Shown here: positions 25,826 to 34,068 of the stretch, one piece after another
Numbering within the stretch: position 1 is the first letter of the stretch
How the letters are laid out: the number at the start of each line of letters is the position of its first letter
DNA from: JAWQFO01 sp033436665
GTDB taxonomy: Bacteria > Pseudomonadota > Alphaproteobacteria > Rhodobacterales > Rhodobacteraceae
Assembly: GCF_033436665.1 (NCBI RefSeq)
Contig: NZ_JAWQFO010000001.1
Span: forward strand, 682,001-746,000
Reading direction: 5' to 3'
DNA: 64,000 nt
Position numbers and translations under genes: made by a program
Notes under the pieces: generated by a model
The model's input: only the letters and a program-made list of their open reading frames with translations
Told to the model about the DNA's origin: nothing
Databases searched by the model: none

Positions 25826-26833
25826 ATGACGCGCCCTGCCCTGACATTCACCGACCGCGGGATCTATTGCGAAGCTGGTGACTTCTTCATCGACCCATGG
25901 CGCCCCGTCGACCGCGCCCTGATCACCCATGGCCACGCCGATCATGCCCGCGACGGACACGCGCATTATCTCGCAACCCACTCCGCTCTGCCGGTGATGC
26001 GGCACCGGCTGGGCGACATCACGGCCGAGGGCATCGCCTATGGTGAGGTTCGGACTATCGGCGCGGCGAAGGTCTCGTTCCATCCGGCCGGTCACGTCCC
26101 GGGCTCGGCGCAGATCCGGGTCGAGGTCGCGGGCGAGGTCTGGGTGGTCTCGGGCGACTACAAGGTGGACCCCGACGGGCTGTCTGAACCTTTCGAGCCG
26201 GTGACCTGCGATCACTTCATCACCGAATCGACCTTCGGCCTGCCGGTCTTTCGCTGGCGTCCGCAGGCCGAGGTCGCGGCCGAGATCAACGGCTGGTGGC
26301 GCGGCTGCGCCGAAGCCGGCAAGACCGCGATCCTCGGCGCCTACTCGCTGGGCAAGGCGCAACGCCTGCTGTCGATGCTCGAGCCCGGTATCGGCCCGAT
26401 CCTGACCCACGGTGCGGTCGAGAACACCAATGCCGTGATGCGCGCCCAGGGAATCGCGCTGCCCGACACGGTGCAGGTGACGCCCGAGACCAATGCCAAG
26501 GATTTTCCCGGCGCGCTCGTGATGGCGCCACCTTCGGCGCTCGGCTCGGCCTGGGCGCGGCGCTTCGGCACCCGCGAAAGCGGTTTCGCCAGCGGCTGGA
26601 TGCAGCTTCGCGGCATCCGGCGGCGCCGGGCCGGCGATCGTGGCTTCGTCGTCTCTGATCATGCCGACTGGGACGGCCTGCTGTGGGCGATCCGCGAGAC
26701 CGGCGCGGAAAACATATATGTCACACACGGTTACACCGATATCTTTGCGCGATACCTCAACGAGAACGGCTGGAACGCCTCGGTCGTGCGCACCGAGTAC
26801 GAGGGCGAAAGCCTTGAACCGGAGGCCGGCTGA
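25826..26833 (+). CDS. Ligase-associated DNA exonuclease (metallo-beta-lactamase/beta-CASP type)
   Basis: A 335-aa protein. The metal site THGHADHARDGH (HxHxDH) lies near residues 33-44, with FHPAGHVPGSAQI, SGDYK and a C-terminal FVVSDHADWDGLL histidine completing the set. It resembles mRNA 3'-end-processing nucleases and is annotated as a ligase-associated exonuclease when next to an ATP-dependent DNA ligase, as here. It probably trims DNA ends before sealing. The stop overlaps the ligase start by one base. ATG 25826 is preferred over TTG 25817. Confidence 0.9.
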   Translation: MTRPALTFTDRGIYCEAGDFFIDPWRPVDRALITHGHADHARDGHAHYLATHSALPVMRHRLGDITAEGIAYGEVRTIGAAKVSFHPAGHVPGSAQIRVEVAGEVWVVSGDYKVDPDGLSEPFEPVTCDHFITESTFGLPVFRWRPQAEVAAEINGWWRGCAEAGKTAILGAYSLGKAQRLLSMLEPGIGPILTHGAVENTNAVMRAQGIALPDTVQVTPETNAKDFPGALVMAPPSALGSAWARRFGTRESGFASGWMQLRGIRRRRAGDRGFVVSDHADWDGLLWAIRETGAENIYVTHGYTDIFARYLNENGWNASVVRTEYEGESLEPEAG

Positions 26834-28431
26834 TGCAGCGTTTCGCCGCCCTTTTCACCGCCGTCGACCAGAGCACAAAGACCAACGTCAAGGTCGCGGC
26901 GCTTGCGGACTACTTCTCCGAAGCGCCGGAAAAGGATCGTATCTGGACCATCGCGCTTTTTTCGGGGCGCAGGCCGCGCCGGGCCGTGACCACGACGCGG
27001 CTTCGCGAGTGGGCGGCGGAAATGTCGGGGCTGCCGCTCTGGCTGGTCGAGGAAAGCTACGCCATCGTCGGCGATCTCGCCGAGACCATCGCCCTTGTCC
27101 TGCCGTCGGACGACGGGTCGAGCGATGACGGGCTGGCGCACTGGATCGAGGCGCTGCGCACGGTCTACGACCGGCCAGAACCGGAGAAGAAACAGTTCGT
27201 GCTCGACGCCTGGGCGCGGCTCGGCGGGACCGAGCGGCTGGTGTTCAACAAGCTCATCACCGGCGGTTTTCGCGTCGGCGTCAGCCAGAAGCTGATGACC
27301 CGCGCCCTGTCACGGGCGACCGGGCGCGACGAAGCCGAACTGGCGCATCGCCTAATGGGCAACTGGCAGCCCGACGACACCAGCTGGCACGGGCTGATCG
27401 AGGCCGAGTTCGCCGCCGCCGACGCCTCGCGGCCCTATCCCTTCTACCTCGCCTACGCGCTCGAAGACGGCCCCCAGGATATCGGCCCGCCCGAGGATTG
27501 GCGCGCGGAATGGAAATGGGACGGCATCCGCGGCCAGCTGATCCTGCGCGAAGGCCGTCACTTCGTGTGGTCACGCGGCGAGGAGTTGATGACCGACCGT
27601 TTCCCCGAGCTTGCCCGTGCGGTGGATTTCCTGCCCGAGGGCACCGTGCTCGACGGCGAGCTGCTGGTCTGGCAACCGGGCAGCGACGCCCCGGACAGCT
27701 TCAACGCCTTGCAGGCCCGGATCGGACGCAAGACCGTGCCGAAGAAGCTGCTGGCCGAGGCGCCGGTGGTGCTGCACGCCTACGATCTGCTGGAATGGCA
27801 GGGCGCGGACATCCGCGACACGCCTTTTGCGGAACGCCGCGCGCTGCTCGAGGCAGCCGTGTCGCCGCTACCCGGGGATGCGCCGGTGCGCCTGTCGCCA
27901 CAGCTCGAATTCTCCGATTGGGATGACCTCGCCGCGCACCGCGCCGATGCGCGCGACGCGCGCGCAGAAGGCGTCATGCTTAAGCGCGCCGACAGCCCGT
28001 ACCTTTCGGGCCGCAAGAAGGGCGATTGGTGGAAGTGGAAGCTGGACCCACTGACAATCGATGCGGTGATGATCTACGCGCAGTCCGGTTCAGGCCGGCG
28101 CGCCAACCTCTTCACCGACTTCACCTTCGCGGTCTGGAACGGCAACGACCTCGTGCCGTTTACCAAGGCCTACTCGGGCCTGACCGACGCGGAGTTCCGC
28201 CAGATCACGGCCTGGGTGCGGCGCAACACGCTTCAGCGGTTCGGACCGGTCCGGCAGGTGACGCCCGAACATGTGTTCGAGATTGCCTTCGAAGGCATCC
28301 AGAAAAGCACCCGTCACAAGTCCGGCGTCGCCCTGCGTTTTCCGCGCATGTCGCGCTGGCGCAAGGACAAGCCTTTGGCCGAGGCCAACACGCTCGACGA
28401 TTTGCGCGACATGCTACGGATCTACGGCTAA
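26833..28431 (+). CDS. ATP-dependent DNA ligase (cisplatin-damage-response type)
   Basis: A 532-aa ligase. An N-terminal DNA-binding domain (residues 1-200) precedes the adenylation domain. The adenylated lysine is K228 in EWKWDGIRG (motif I, KxDG); GTVLDGELLVW (III), EGVMLKRADSPY (IV) and GDWWKWKLDPL (V) follow, then an OB domain. It seals nicks using ATP, and its relatives form a damage-response module with an exonuclease, a Lhr-like helicase and the PdeM phosphoesterase. Only the exonuclease is coupled here. The main NAD-dependent ligase is presumably elsewhere. Confidence 0.93.
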   Translation: MQRFAALFTAVDQSTKTNVKVAALADYFSEAPEKDRIWTIALFSGRRPRRAVTTTRLREWAAEMSGLPLWLVEESYAIVGDLAETIALVLPSDDGSSDDGLAHWIEALRTVYDRPEPEKKQFVLDAWARLGGTERLVFNKLITGGFRVGVSQKLMTRALSRATGRDEAELAHRLMGNWQPDDTSWHGLIEAEFAAADASRPYPFYLAYALEDGPQDIGPPEDWRAEWKWDGIRGQLILREGRHFVWSRGEELMTDRFPELARAVDFLPEGTVLDGELLVWQPGSDAPDSFNALQARIGRKTVPKKLLAEAPVVLHAYDLLEWQGADIRDTPFAERRALLEAAVSPLPGDAPVRLSPQLEFSDWDDLAAHRADARDARAEGVMLKRADSPYLSGRKKGDWWKWKLDPLTIDAVMIYAQSGSGRRANLFTDFTFAVWNGNDLVPFTKAYSGLTDAEFRQITAWVRRNTLQRFGPVRQVTPEHVFEIAFEGIQKSTRHKSGVALRFPRMSRWRKDKPLAEANTLDDLRDMLRIYG

Positions 28432-28468
28432 CCGTCGGATCCTGTGAACGGCCGAAACTCCAGCGGTT

Positions 28469-29380
28469 TCACTCTTTCGGCGCTTCTGCTTCCTCAGCGT
28501 CGGATGCCCCTGCATCGCCGCTTTCGCCTTGCGAACCGTCGCCGGTGCTTTCCGTTTCCGACTCCGCGCCTGCCTCTTCGGATTGTGCCGCATCAGCGTC
28601 CTCCGACGCCTCAGCGTCCGCACCGCTCGCGGCGGACTCGGTCTCGGACTGCGCCGCCGCGGCTTCGGTCGAATCGGCTTCGCCTTCCTCTTCAGTGGCC
28701 ACGCAGTCCGAACCCAGGGCAACGCCTTCGTCCGCGATTCCCATCACGACCAGCGTGCAGTCGGTCTCGTCGAAGCTCACCGGGGCCGAACCGCCCGCGC
28801 CGAGGTTCATGCGTTCGCCGTTGACCGAAAGGGTCACGCCACCGCCGCTCGGATCGATCCGCGATATGAAGGCACGAACCTTGCCATCGGCGAAAATGGC
28901 GGTCTGGCCGACATTGAGCGGATCGCTCACGGTGACGTTTTCCGCGGTGGTCTTGTCGCCGGTGGTGGCCGAAGCGACGGCGGCGGCCGCGGCCTGCGCG
29001 CTGCGTTCAAGACCGGACGAGATGCGCAACATTGCATCGTCGAGGCTCGTCTTCTGTTCGTCCACCGCGTTCGAAATCGCCTCGGACAGGTTGTCCCGAA
29101 GTCCGGTCAGCCGCTCGCTCACCGCGCTCGAGACCTGTTCGGTCATCGAACCTGCGTCCGGAATCGACGCCTCGAGCGCCGCGATACGCTCGCCCAGCGC
29201 CGCGATGGCATCCTGATGTGAAGCGGTGGACTGTTCCGCGGCCTCCTGCACCGGCGCCAGTTGCTCGGCCACTGCATCGCCCACCTCGGTCTTGGTAAGG
29301 CCGCCCGCACTGAAGGCGAGACCCAGGAGAACGCCGATCAAAAGACCGCCGATCCCGTAGAGAAGCTGCTGTTGCGACAT
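28469..29380 (-). CDS. Membrane-anchored protein with coiled-coil-like and acidic tail regions
   Basis: A 303-aa protein that I do not recognise. A single N-terminal membrane helix (LYGIGGLLIGVLLGLAFS, residues 7-24) is followed by an Ala/Glu/Gln-rich helical stretch to about 130, suited to a coiled coil. A small beta-rich domain at about 150-225 includes DPLNVGQTAIFADGKVRAFI and SFDETDCTLVVMGI. The last 75 residues are almost all Ala, Ser, Glu, Asp and Gly. ATG 29380 is used because AAGG lies just upstream and it starts directly before the helix. An envelope scaffold role is possible but unproven. Confidence 0.7.
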   Translation of the reverse strand: MSQQQLLYGIGGLLIGVLLGLAFSAGGLTKTEVGDAVAEQLAPVQEAAEQSTASHQDAIAALGERIAALEASIPDAGSMTEQVSSAVSERLTGLRDNLSEAISNAVDEQKTSLDDAMLRISSGLERSAQAAAAAVASATTGDKTTAENVTVSDPLNVGQTAIFADGKVRAFISRIDPSGGGVTLSVNGERMNLGAGGSAPVSFDETDCTLVVMGIADEGVALGSDCVATEEEGEADSTEAAAAQSETESAASGADAEASEDADAAQSEEAGAESETESTGDGSQGESGDAGASDAEEAEAPKE

Positions 29381-29587
29381 GACCTTAATTCCTCCGCCCA
29401 TCGAAATTGATTTTGGACCATCTCCTCCAGATGGCCCGCCCAGCAATATTAGCCCGATCCGGCCACCGATCTACGGATTTTCGACGGAACCGCGCGAGAC
29501 CGGACCATTTGCATGGCTTTTCGCGGCGTGGCGGTTGCCATCGTGGCATCCCCGACCCTATGTGAAGCAAAACGCCAAGAGGATCAC

Positions 29588-31411
29588 ATGCTCACACATC
29601 TCCCGCGCCCGCTTCGCGACGCAAACGCCGCCTCCGGCGACAGGAACCTCGGCGATCTGCCGGAATGGAATCTCGACGATCTCTATGCCGGCACCGACGC
29701 GCCCGAACTCAAGCGCGATCTCGACTGGCTCGAGGAGGCCTGCGCCAGCTTCGCTGCCGATTACGAGGGCAAGCTTGCCGATCTCGACGCCGCCGGCCTG
29801 CTCGACTGCGTGCTGCGCAACGAGAAGATCAACAACATTGCCGGGCGCATCATGTCCTTCGCCGGCCTGCGCTATTACCAGCAGACAACCGACGCCGAGC
29901 GCGCCAAGTTCATGGGCGACCTGCAGGAGAAAATTACCAACTTCACCACGCCGCTGGTGTTCTTCACGCTCGAGCTCAACCGCCTGCCGGACGATCATAT
30001 CGAGAAGCTGTACGACAGGAACGCGGATCTCGCGCGCTACAAGCCGGTCTTCGACCGCATCCGCAAGATGAAGCCCTACCAGCTTTCGGACGAGCTGGAG
30101 AAGTTCCTGCACGATCTCGGCGTCGTCGGCGACGCCTGGGAGCGGCTGTTCGATGAAACCATCGCCGGCCTCACCTTCGAGGTCGACGGCGAGGAGCTGA
30201 ACATCGAGGGCACGCTCAACCTGCTGACCGAGCAGGACCGCGACAAGCGCGAGGCGGCGGCGCGCGAACTGGCGACGGTGTTCGCCGAGAACATCAAGAT
30301 CTTCGCGCGCGTCCACAATACGCAGGCCAAGGAGAAGGAGGTCATCGACCGCTGGCGCGGCATGGAGACCGCCCAGACCGGACGCCACCTCAGCAACGAC
30401 GTCGAGCCGGAAGTGGTCGAGGCCCTGCGCAACGCCGTGGTCGCGGCCTACCCGAAACTCAGCCACCGCTACTACGAGCTCAAGCGCAAGTGGCTCGGGC
30501 TCGACAAGATGGAGGTCTGGGACCGCAACGCGCCGCTGCCGATGGAGGACAAGCGCATCGTGGCCTGGGACGAAGCCGAGCGCACGGTGATGGAGGCCTA
30601 CAATGCATTCGATCCACGCATGGGCGAGATCGCCGAGCCGTTTTTCCGCAAGGGCTGGATCGACGCCGGTGTGAAGCCGGGCAAGGCGCCGGGTGCCTTC
30701 GCGCATCCCACGGTGACCAACGTGCACCCCTACGTCATGCTGAACTACCTCGGCAAACCGCGCGACGTGATGACGCTGGCGCACGAGCTGGGCCACGGTG
30801 TGCACCAGGTGCTGGCCGCGGGACAGGGCGAGATGCTGTCCTCGACACCGCTGACGCTGGCCGAGACCGCCAGCGTCTTCGGCGAGATGCTGACTTTCCG
30901 CAAGATGCTTGACGGTGCCGAGACGAAGGCCCACCGCAAGGTGATGCTGGCCGGCAAGGTCGAGGACATGATCAACACGGTCGTGCGCCAGATCGCCTTC
31001 TACGACTTCGAGTGCAAGCTGCATGAAGCCCGACGTGGCGGCGAGCTGACGCCCGATGACATCAACGCGCTCTGGATGTCGGTGCAGGCCGAGAGCCTCG
31101 GGCCGGCCTTCGAGTTCATGGACGGCTACGAGACCTTCTGGGCCTACATCCCGCATTTCGTGCATTCGCCCTTCTACGTCTACGCCTATGCCTTCGGCGA
31201 CGGGCTGGTGAACGCGCTCTATGCCGTCTACGAGCAGGGCGAACCGGGCTTTGAGGACAAGTATTTCGAGATGCTGAAGGCCGGTGGCTCGAAGCACCAC
31301 AAGGAGCTTCTGGCGCCCTTCGGCCTCGACGCCTCGGACCCCGCCTTCTGGGACAAGGGCCTGTCGATGATCTCGGGCTTCATTGACGAGCTCGAGGCGC
31401 TGGAAGACTGA
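29588..31411 (+). CDS. pepF: M3-family oligoendopeptidase
   Basis: A 607-aa zinc metallopeptidase. H399-E400-L-G-H403 forms the HExxH site in LAHELGHGVHQ, with the downstream glutamate in LAETASVFGEML. It degrades short peptides in the cytoplasm. The PepF/M3B features WNLDDLYAG near the N-terminus and YVYAYAFGDGLVNALY near the C-terminus are present. ATG 29588 follows AGGAT; an upstream extension to 29513 has no family resemblance. A perfect 15-bp hairpin follows the stop. Confidence 0.93.
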   Translation: MLTHLPRPLRDANAASGDRNLGDLPEWNLDDLYAGTDAPELKRDLDWLEEACASFAADYEGKLADLDAAGLLDCVLRNEKINNIAGRIMSFAGLRYYQQTTDAERAKFMGDLQEKITNFTTPLVFFTLELNRLPDDHIEKLYDRNADLARYKPVFDRIRKMKPYQLSDELEKFLHDLGVVGDAWERLFDETIAGLTFEVDGEELNIEGTLNLLTEQDRDKREAAARELATVFAENIKIFARVHNTQAKEKEVIDRWRGMETAQTGRHLSNDVEPEVVEALRNAVVAAYPKLSHRYYELKRKWLGLDKMEVWDRNAPLPMEDKRIVAWDEAERTVMEAYNAFDPRMGEIAEPFFRKGWIDAGVKPGKAPGAFAHPTVTNVHPYVMLNYLGKPRDVMTLAHELGHGVHQVLAAGQGEMLSSTPLTLAETASVFGEMLTFRKMLDGAETKAHRKVMLAGKVEDMINTVVRQIAFYDFECKLHEARRGGELTPDDINALWMSVQAESLGPAFEFMDGYETFWAYIPHFVHSPFYVYAYAFGDGLVNALYAVYEQGEPGFEDKYFEMLKAGGSKHHKELLAPFGLDASDPAFWDKGLSMISGFIDELEALED

Positions 31412-31412
31412 C

Positions 31413-31446
31413 GCCAAGCGGCGCGGCGTAGGCCGCGCCGCTTGGC
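31413..31446 (+). terminator. Perfect 15-bp stem-loop after pepF
   Basis: GCCAAGCGGCGCGGC and GCCGCGCCGCTTGGC pair without mismatch around GTAG, starting two bases after the pepF stop and ending 16 bases before the stop of the convergent DUF4389 gene. It has no T tract, so it may act on both strands or with Rho. Confidence 0.65.
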
Positions 31447-31462
31447 AACCGCAGACCTGCCC

Positions 31463-31762
31463 TCAGTCCAGGTCTGTCCAGGGCCAAGGCTTCACGTTAC
31501 TGGCGGCGGTCTGGTAACGCGCGGCCTTGGCCAGCCAGATCCCGAGGTCGGTGCCGAACTCGGCGAGCCTTTCGTTCGGTTCGCCGTTGTTGACCAGCAG
31601 GATCACGTACTGGATCACCGTCGCCACCGTCAGAACAGTCTGGGCGATGGAGATCATCAGCGCGATCAGGATGGTGTAGAGCAGCCGGTGCCAGCGCCCG
31701 TCGCGCTCGACCTCGGGCTGCTCGCCGTGCAGCCGACCGTCCAGTTTCTCGTCGTCCGTCAC
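31463..31762 (-). CDS. DUF4389 small membrane protein
   Basis: A 99-aa protein. A hydrophilic N-terminus leads to a hydrophobic segment (LLYTILIALMISIAQTVLTVATVIQYVILLV, presented here as one or two helices around residues 28-58), followed by NGEPNERLAEFGTDLGIWLAK. This is the DUF4389 pattern of small inner-membrane proteins of unknown function. It is a single gene convergent with pepF and 49 bases upstream of the oxidoreductase stop. Confidence 0.85.
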   Translation of the reverse strand: MTDDEKLDGRLHGEQPEVERDGRWHRLLYTILIALMISIAQTVLTVATVIQYVILLVNNGEPNERLAEFGTDLGIWLAKAARYQTAASNVKPWPWTDLD

Positions 31763-31811
31763 CCTTCTACCTCCGTCACAAATTCCGGTCGACCGGACCC
31801 GCGCACCCGCT

Positions 31812-32780
31812 TCACCCCCGCGCGGCGTCGAACGTCATGTCGATCATCCGTTGCGTGCCCTTGCTGAACTCCAGCGGGCAGGCATAGGGCGATCCCTCGC
31901 GCACCGCGCGGCCGAAGTTCTCGACCTGAAGCACGTACTGGTTCACGCCCGGAAAACGTTCGACCGTCACTTTCCTGTCGCCGGTATCGAGCCGAATCTC
32001 GGCCTGGTCGAAGACACCGGCATTGAACGGCGCGGTCAGCGTCAGCACGCCCTCTTCGCCGTGAAAGGCGATGTACTGGCGCGGATGAATCCGGATCGAA
32101 ACGATGGCCGAATAGGTGAAGTCGGGGAAATCCGCTGACATCCGTACGAACGTGTCGATGTCGTTCTCGAAAGTAATGTCGGCATAAGGTACCGCGACCG
32201 GCTCCTGCCCGGACACGAAGCGCACAGAGCCGAAGGTATAGACGCCGATGTCGGGAAGCCCACCACCGCCGGCCTCGGCCTGGTTGCGGATGTTGCCCAT
32301 GTCGCGGTTGTTGTAGGAGAACACGGTGTCGACGTGGCGCAGCTTGCCGATCGCGCCGGTCTGGACCAGTTCGCGGGCGCGGATGAACTGCGGGTGATGC
32401 ACGATCATGTAGGCTTCGGCGGCGAGCAAACCCGACTTGTCGCGCGCTTCGATCACCGCGTCGAACGCGTCGGCCCTCATCGCCAAGGGCTTTTCGCAGA
32501 GCACATGCTTGCCGGCTTCAAGCGCCTTGATCGTCCACTCGATGTGCAGATGGTTCGGCAGCGGGATATAGACGCAATCGATGTCGGGGTCGGCCAGCAG
32601 GGCGTCGTAGCTGTCGTGGACGCGCAGGCCGGGCGCGAAGGCCTGAAACGGTTTCGCCTTGTCGGGCGACGATGTGGCAAGGGCGGCAAGCTCGGCGCCC
32701 TGTGCGGCGTGGATCGCCCGGCCCATGAAGGTGAGCGCGAAATTCGACGCGCCGAGAATGCCCCAACGTAGCGGTGTCAT
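31812..32780 (-). CDS. Gfo/Idh/MocA-family NAD(P)-dependent oxidoreductase
   Basis: A 322-aa enzyme. The Rossmann fold opens with LRWGILGASNFALTFMGR (GxxGxx(x)F variant), and the family signature CEKPLAM lies near residue 93. The C-terminal beta-sheet substrate domain follows. Members oxidise or reduce sugars, inositols or related alcohols; the substrate cannot be read. ATG 32780 follows GGGAGA; an in-frame start 10 codons upstream has a poorer site. A perfect palindrome 123-141 bases upstream may be an operator. Confidence 0.9.
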   Translation of the reverse strand: MTPLRWGILGASNFALTFMGRAIHAAQGAELAALATSSPDKAKPFQAFAPGLRVHDSYDALLADPDIDCVYIPLPNHLHIEWTIKALEAGKHVLCEKPLAMRADAFDAVIEARDKSGLLAAEAYMIVHHPQFIRARELVQTGAIGKLRHVDTVFSYNNRDMGNIRNQAEAGGGGLPDIGVYTFGSVRFVSGQEPVAVPYADITFENDIDTFVRMSADFPDFTYSAIVSIRIHPRQYIAFHGEEGVLTLTAPFNAGVFDQAEIRLDTGDRKVTVERFPGVNQYVLQVENFGRAVREGSPYACPLEFSKGTQRMIDMTFDAARG

Positions 32781-32902
32781 GCAGAAATCTCCCGATGTTT
32801 GCGCGCACACTAGCTGCGCGCACCGGGGCGCGAAACCCCGCGAGGAAAAATCCTGCCGAACCCGACAACCACGCCGTCCCGTCTCTGCGAGACAGCCCAG
32901 GC

Positions 32903-32921
32903 GATGGGAACCGTTCCCATC
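32903..32921. promoter_or_regulatory. Perfect palindrome upstream of the Gfo/Idh/MocA gene
   Basis: GATGGGAACCGTTCCCATC has 8-bp arms around CCG. Its GGGAA/TTCCC arms resemble sugar-responsive LacI-family operators. It also lies just past the T tract of the rpoH terminator, so a second termination hairpin is the alternative. No LacI gene is in the window. Confidence 0.35.
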
Positions 32922-32960
32922 ATGGCAAAAGGAAAACCCCGCGCCGTTGCCGGCACGGGG
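32921..32960 (-). terminator. Rho-independent terminator of rpoH
   Basis: On the minus strand CCCCGTGCCG pairs with CGGCGCGGGG (one G-T wobble) around GCAA, then TTTTCCTTTT follows. It begins 29 bases after the rpoH stop codon. Confidence 0.75.
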
Positions 32961-32988
32961 CGATGTCGGATGGACAACCCGAGCGGGA

Positions 32989-33885
32989 TCAGGCCGCCGG
33001 CAGCATGCCCTTTTCCTTGGCCAGATCGCGCATGCGCTTCTGCAGCTTTTCGAAGGCGCGCACCTCGATCTGGCGGATGCGTTCGCGGCTGACGTCGTAT
33101 TCCGAACTCAGATCCTCGAGCGTCACGGTCTGGTCGCTCAGGCGGCGCTGGGTCAGGATATCCTTTTCGCGGTCGTTGAGCACGCTCATCGCTTCGGCCA
33201 GCAACTCCCGGCGCGCCTCGAGCTCGTTCTGCTCTTCGTAATCGCCGGCCTGATCGGCGCCCTCGTCCTCGAGCCAGTCCTGCCACTGCATGCTGCCCTC
33301 GCCCTCGCTGCCGACGGTGGCATTGAGAGAGGCATCGCCGCCCGACAGTCGCCGGTTCATCGAGATCACCTCGTCCTCGGTCACGCCGAGATCGGTGGCG
33401 ATCCTGGTGACGTTGTCGGGGTGCAGATCGCCCTCTTCCAGCGCACCGATGCGGCTTTTGGCCTTGCGGAGGTTGAAGAACAGCTTCTTCTGCCCCGAAG
33501 TGGTGCCGAGCTTCACCAGCGACCAGCTGCGCAGGATGTATTCCTGGATCGCGGCGCGAATCCACCACATCGCGTAGGTCGCGAGGCGAAAGCCCTTCTC
33601 GGGGTCGAAACGCTTGACCGCCTGCATCAGGCCGACATTGGCTTCCGAGATCACCTCGGCCTGCGGCAGACCGTAGCCGCGGTATCCCATCGCGATCTTG
33701 GCCGCGAGCCGAAGGTGCGACGTGACCATCTTGTGCGCGGCCTCGGTGTCCTGCTCCTCGACCCAGCGCTTTGCGAGCATGTATTCCTCTTCAGGCTCCA
33801 GAAGCGGAAACTTCCGGATTTCCTGCATGTACCTGTTCAGACCACCTTCCGGCGTCGGGGCCGGAAGGTTTGCGTAATTTGCCAT
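32989..33885 (-). CDS. rpoH: RNA polymerase sigma-32 factor
   Basis: A 298-aa heat-shock sigma factor. Region 2 contains the core-binding and -10-recognition helices (EANVGLMQAVKRFDPEKGFR, then LATYAMWWIRAAIQEYI). The RpoH box QKKLFFNLRKAK follows, which distinguishes sigma-32 from other sigma-70 proteins. Region 4 with DVSRERIRQIEVRAFEKLQ recognises the -35. It directs transcription of chaperone and protease genes. The gene has its own sigma-32-like promoter at 33921-33948 and a strong terminator. ATG 33885 follows a purine-rich leader (GGGAGG). Confidence 0.95.
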   Translation of the reverse strand: MANYANLPAPTPEGGLNRYMQEIRKFPLLEPEEEYMLAKRWVEEQDTEAAHKMVTSHLRLAAKIAMGYRGYGLPQAEVISEANVGLMQAVKRFDPEKGFRLATYAMWWIRAAIQEYILRSWSLVKLGTTSGQKKLFFNLRKAKSRIGALEEGDLHPDNVTRIATDLGVTEDEVISMNRRLSGGDASLNATVGSEGEGSMQWQDWLEDEGADQAGDYEEQNELEARRELLAEAMSVLNDREKDILTQRRLSDQTVTLEDLSSEYDVSRERIRQIEVRAFEKLQKRMRDLAKEKGMLPAA

Positions 33886-33920
33886 TCATGGGCCTCCCGA
33901 TGTTATAGGGCTTAACATGA

Positions 33921-33948
33921 AGATAGGAACTGAACTGAACGGTTCAAG
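33921..33948 (-). promoter_or_regulatory. Sigma-32-type promoter of rpoH
   Basis: Minus-strand reading gives CTTG, 17 bases, then CCTATCT. This fits the alphaproteobacterial sigma-32 consensus CTTG-N17-CYTATNT. The -10 lies about 36 bases before the rpoH ATG, so transcription would start about 30 bases upstream. It implies that RpoH activates its own gene, as reported in Caulobacter. Confidence 0.6.
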
Positions 33949-34068
33949 ACCTGTACTTGGCAATCCTTAACCAAAGGTTGATGGACCCGCCACGGCAAAG
34001 CCCGCACACGCCCTGTGCGTCACGCGCTTGTGCGAGGTGTTTCAATTGGCTCGGCCCGGCGGCCCTGG

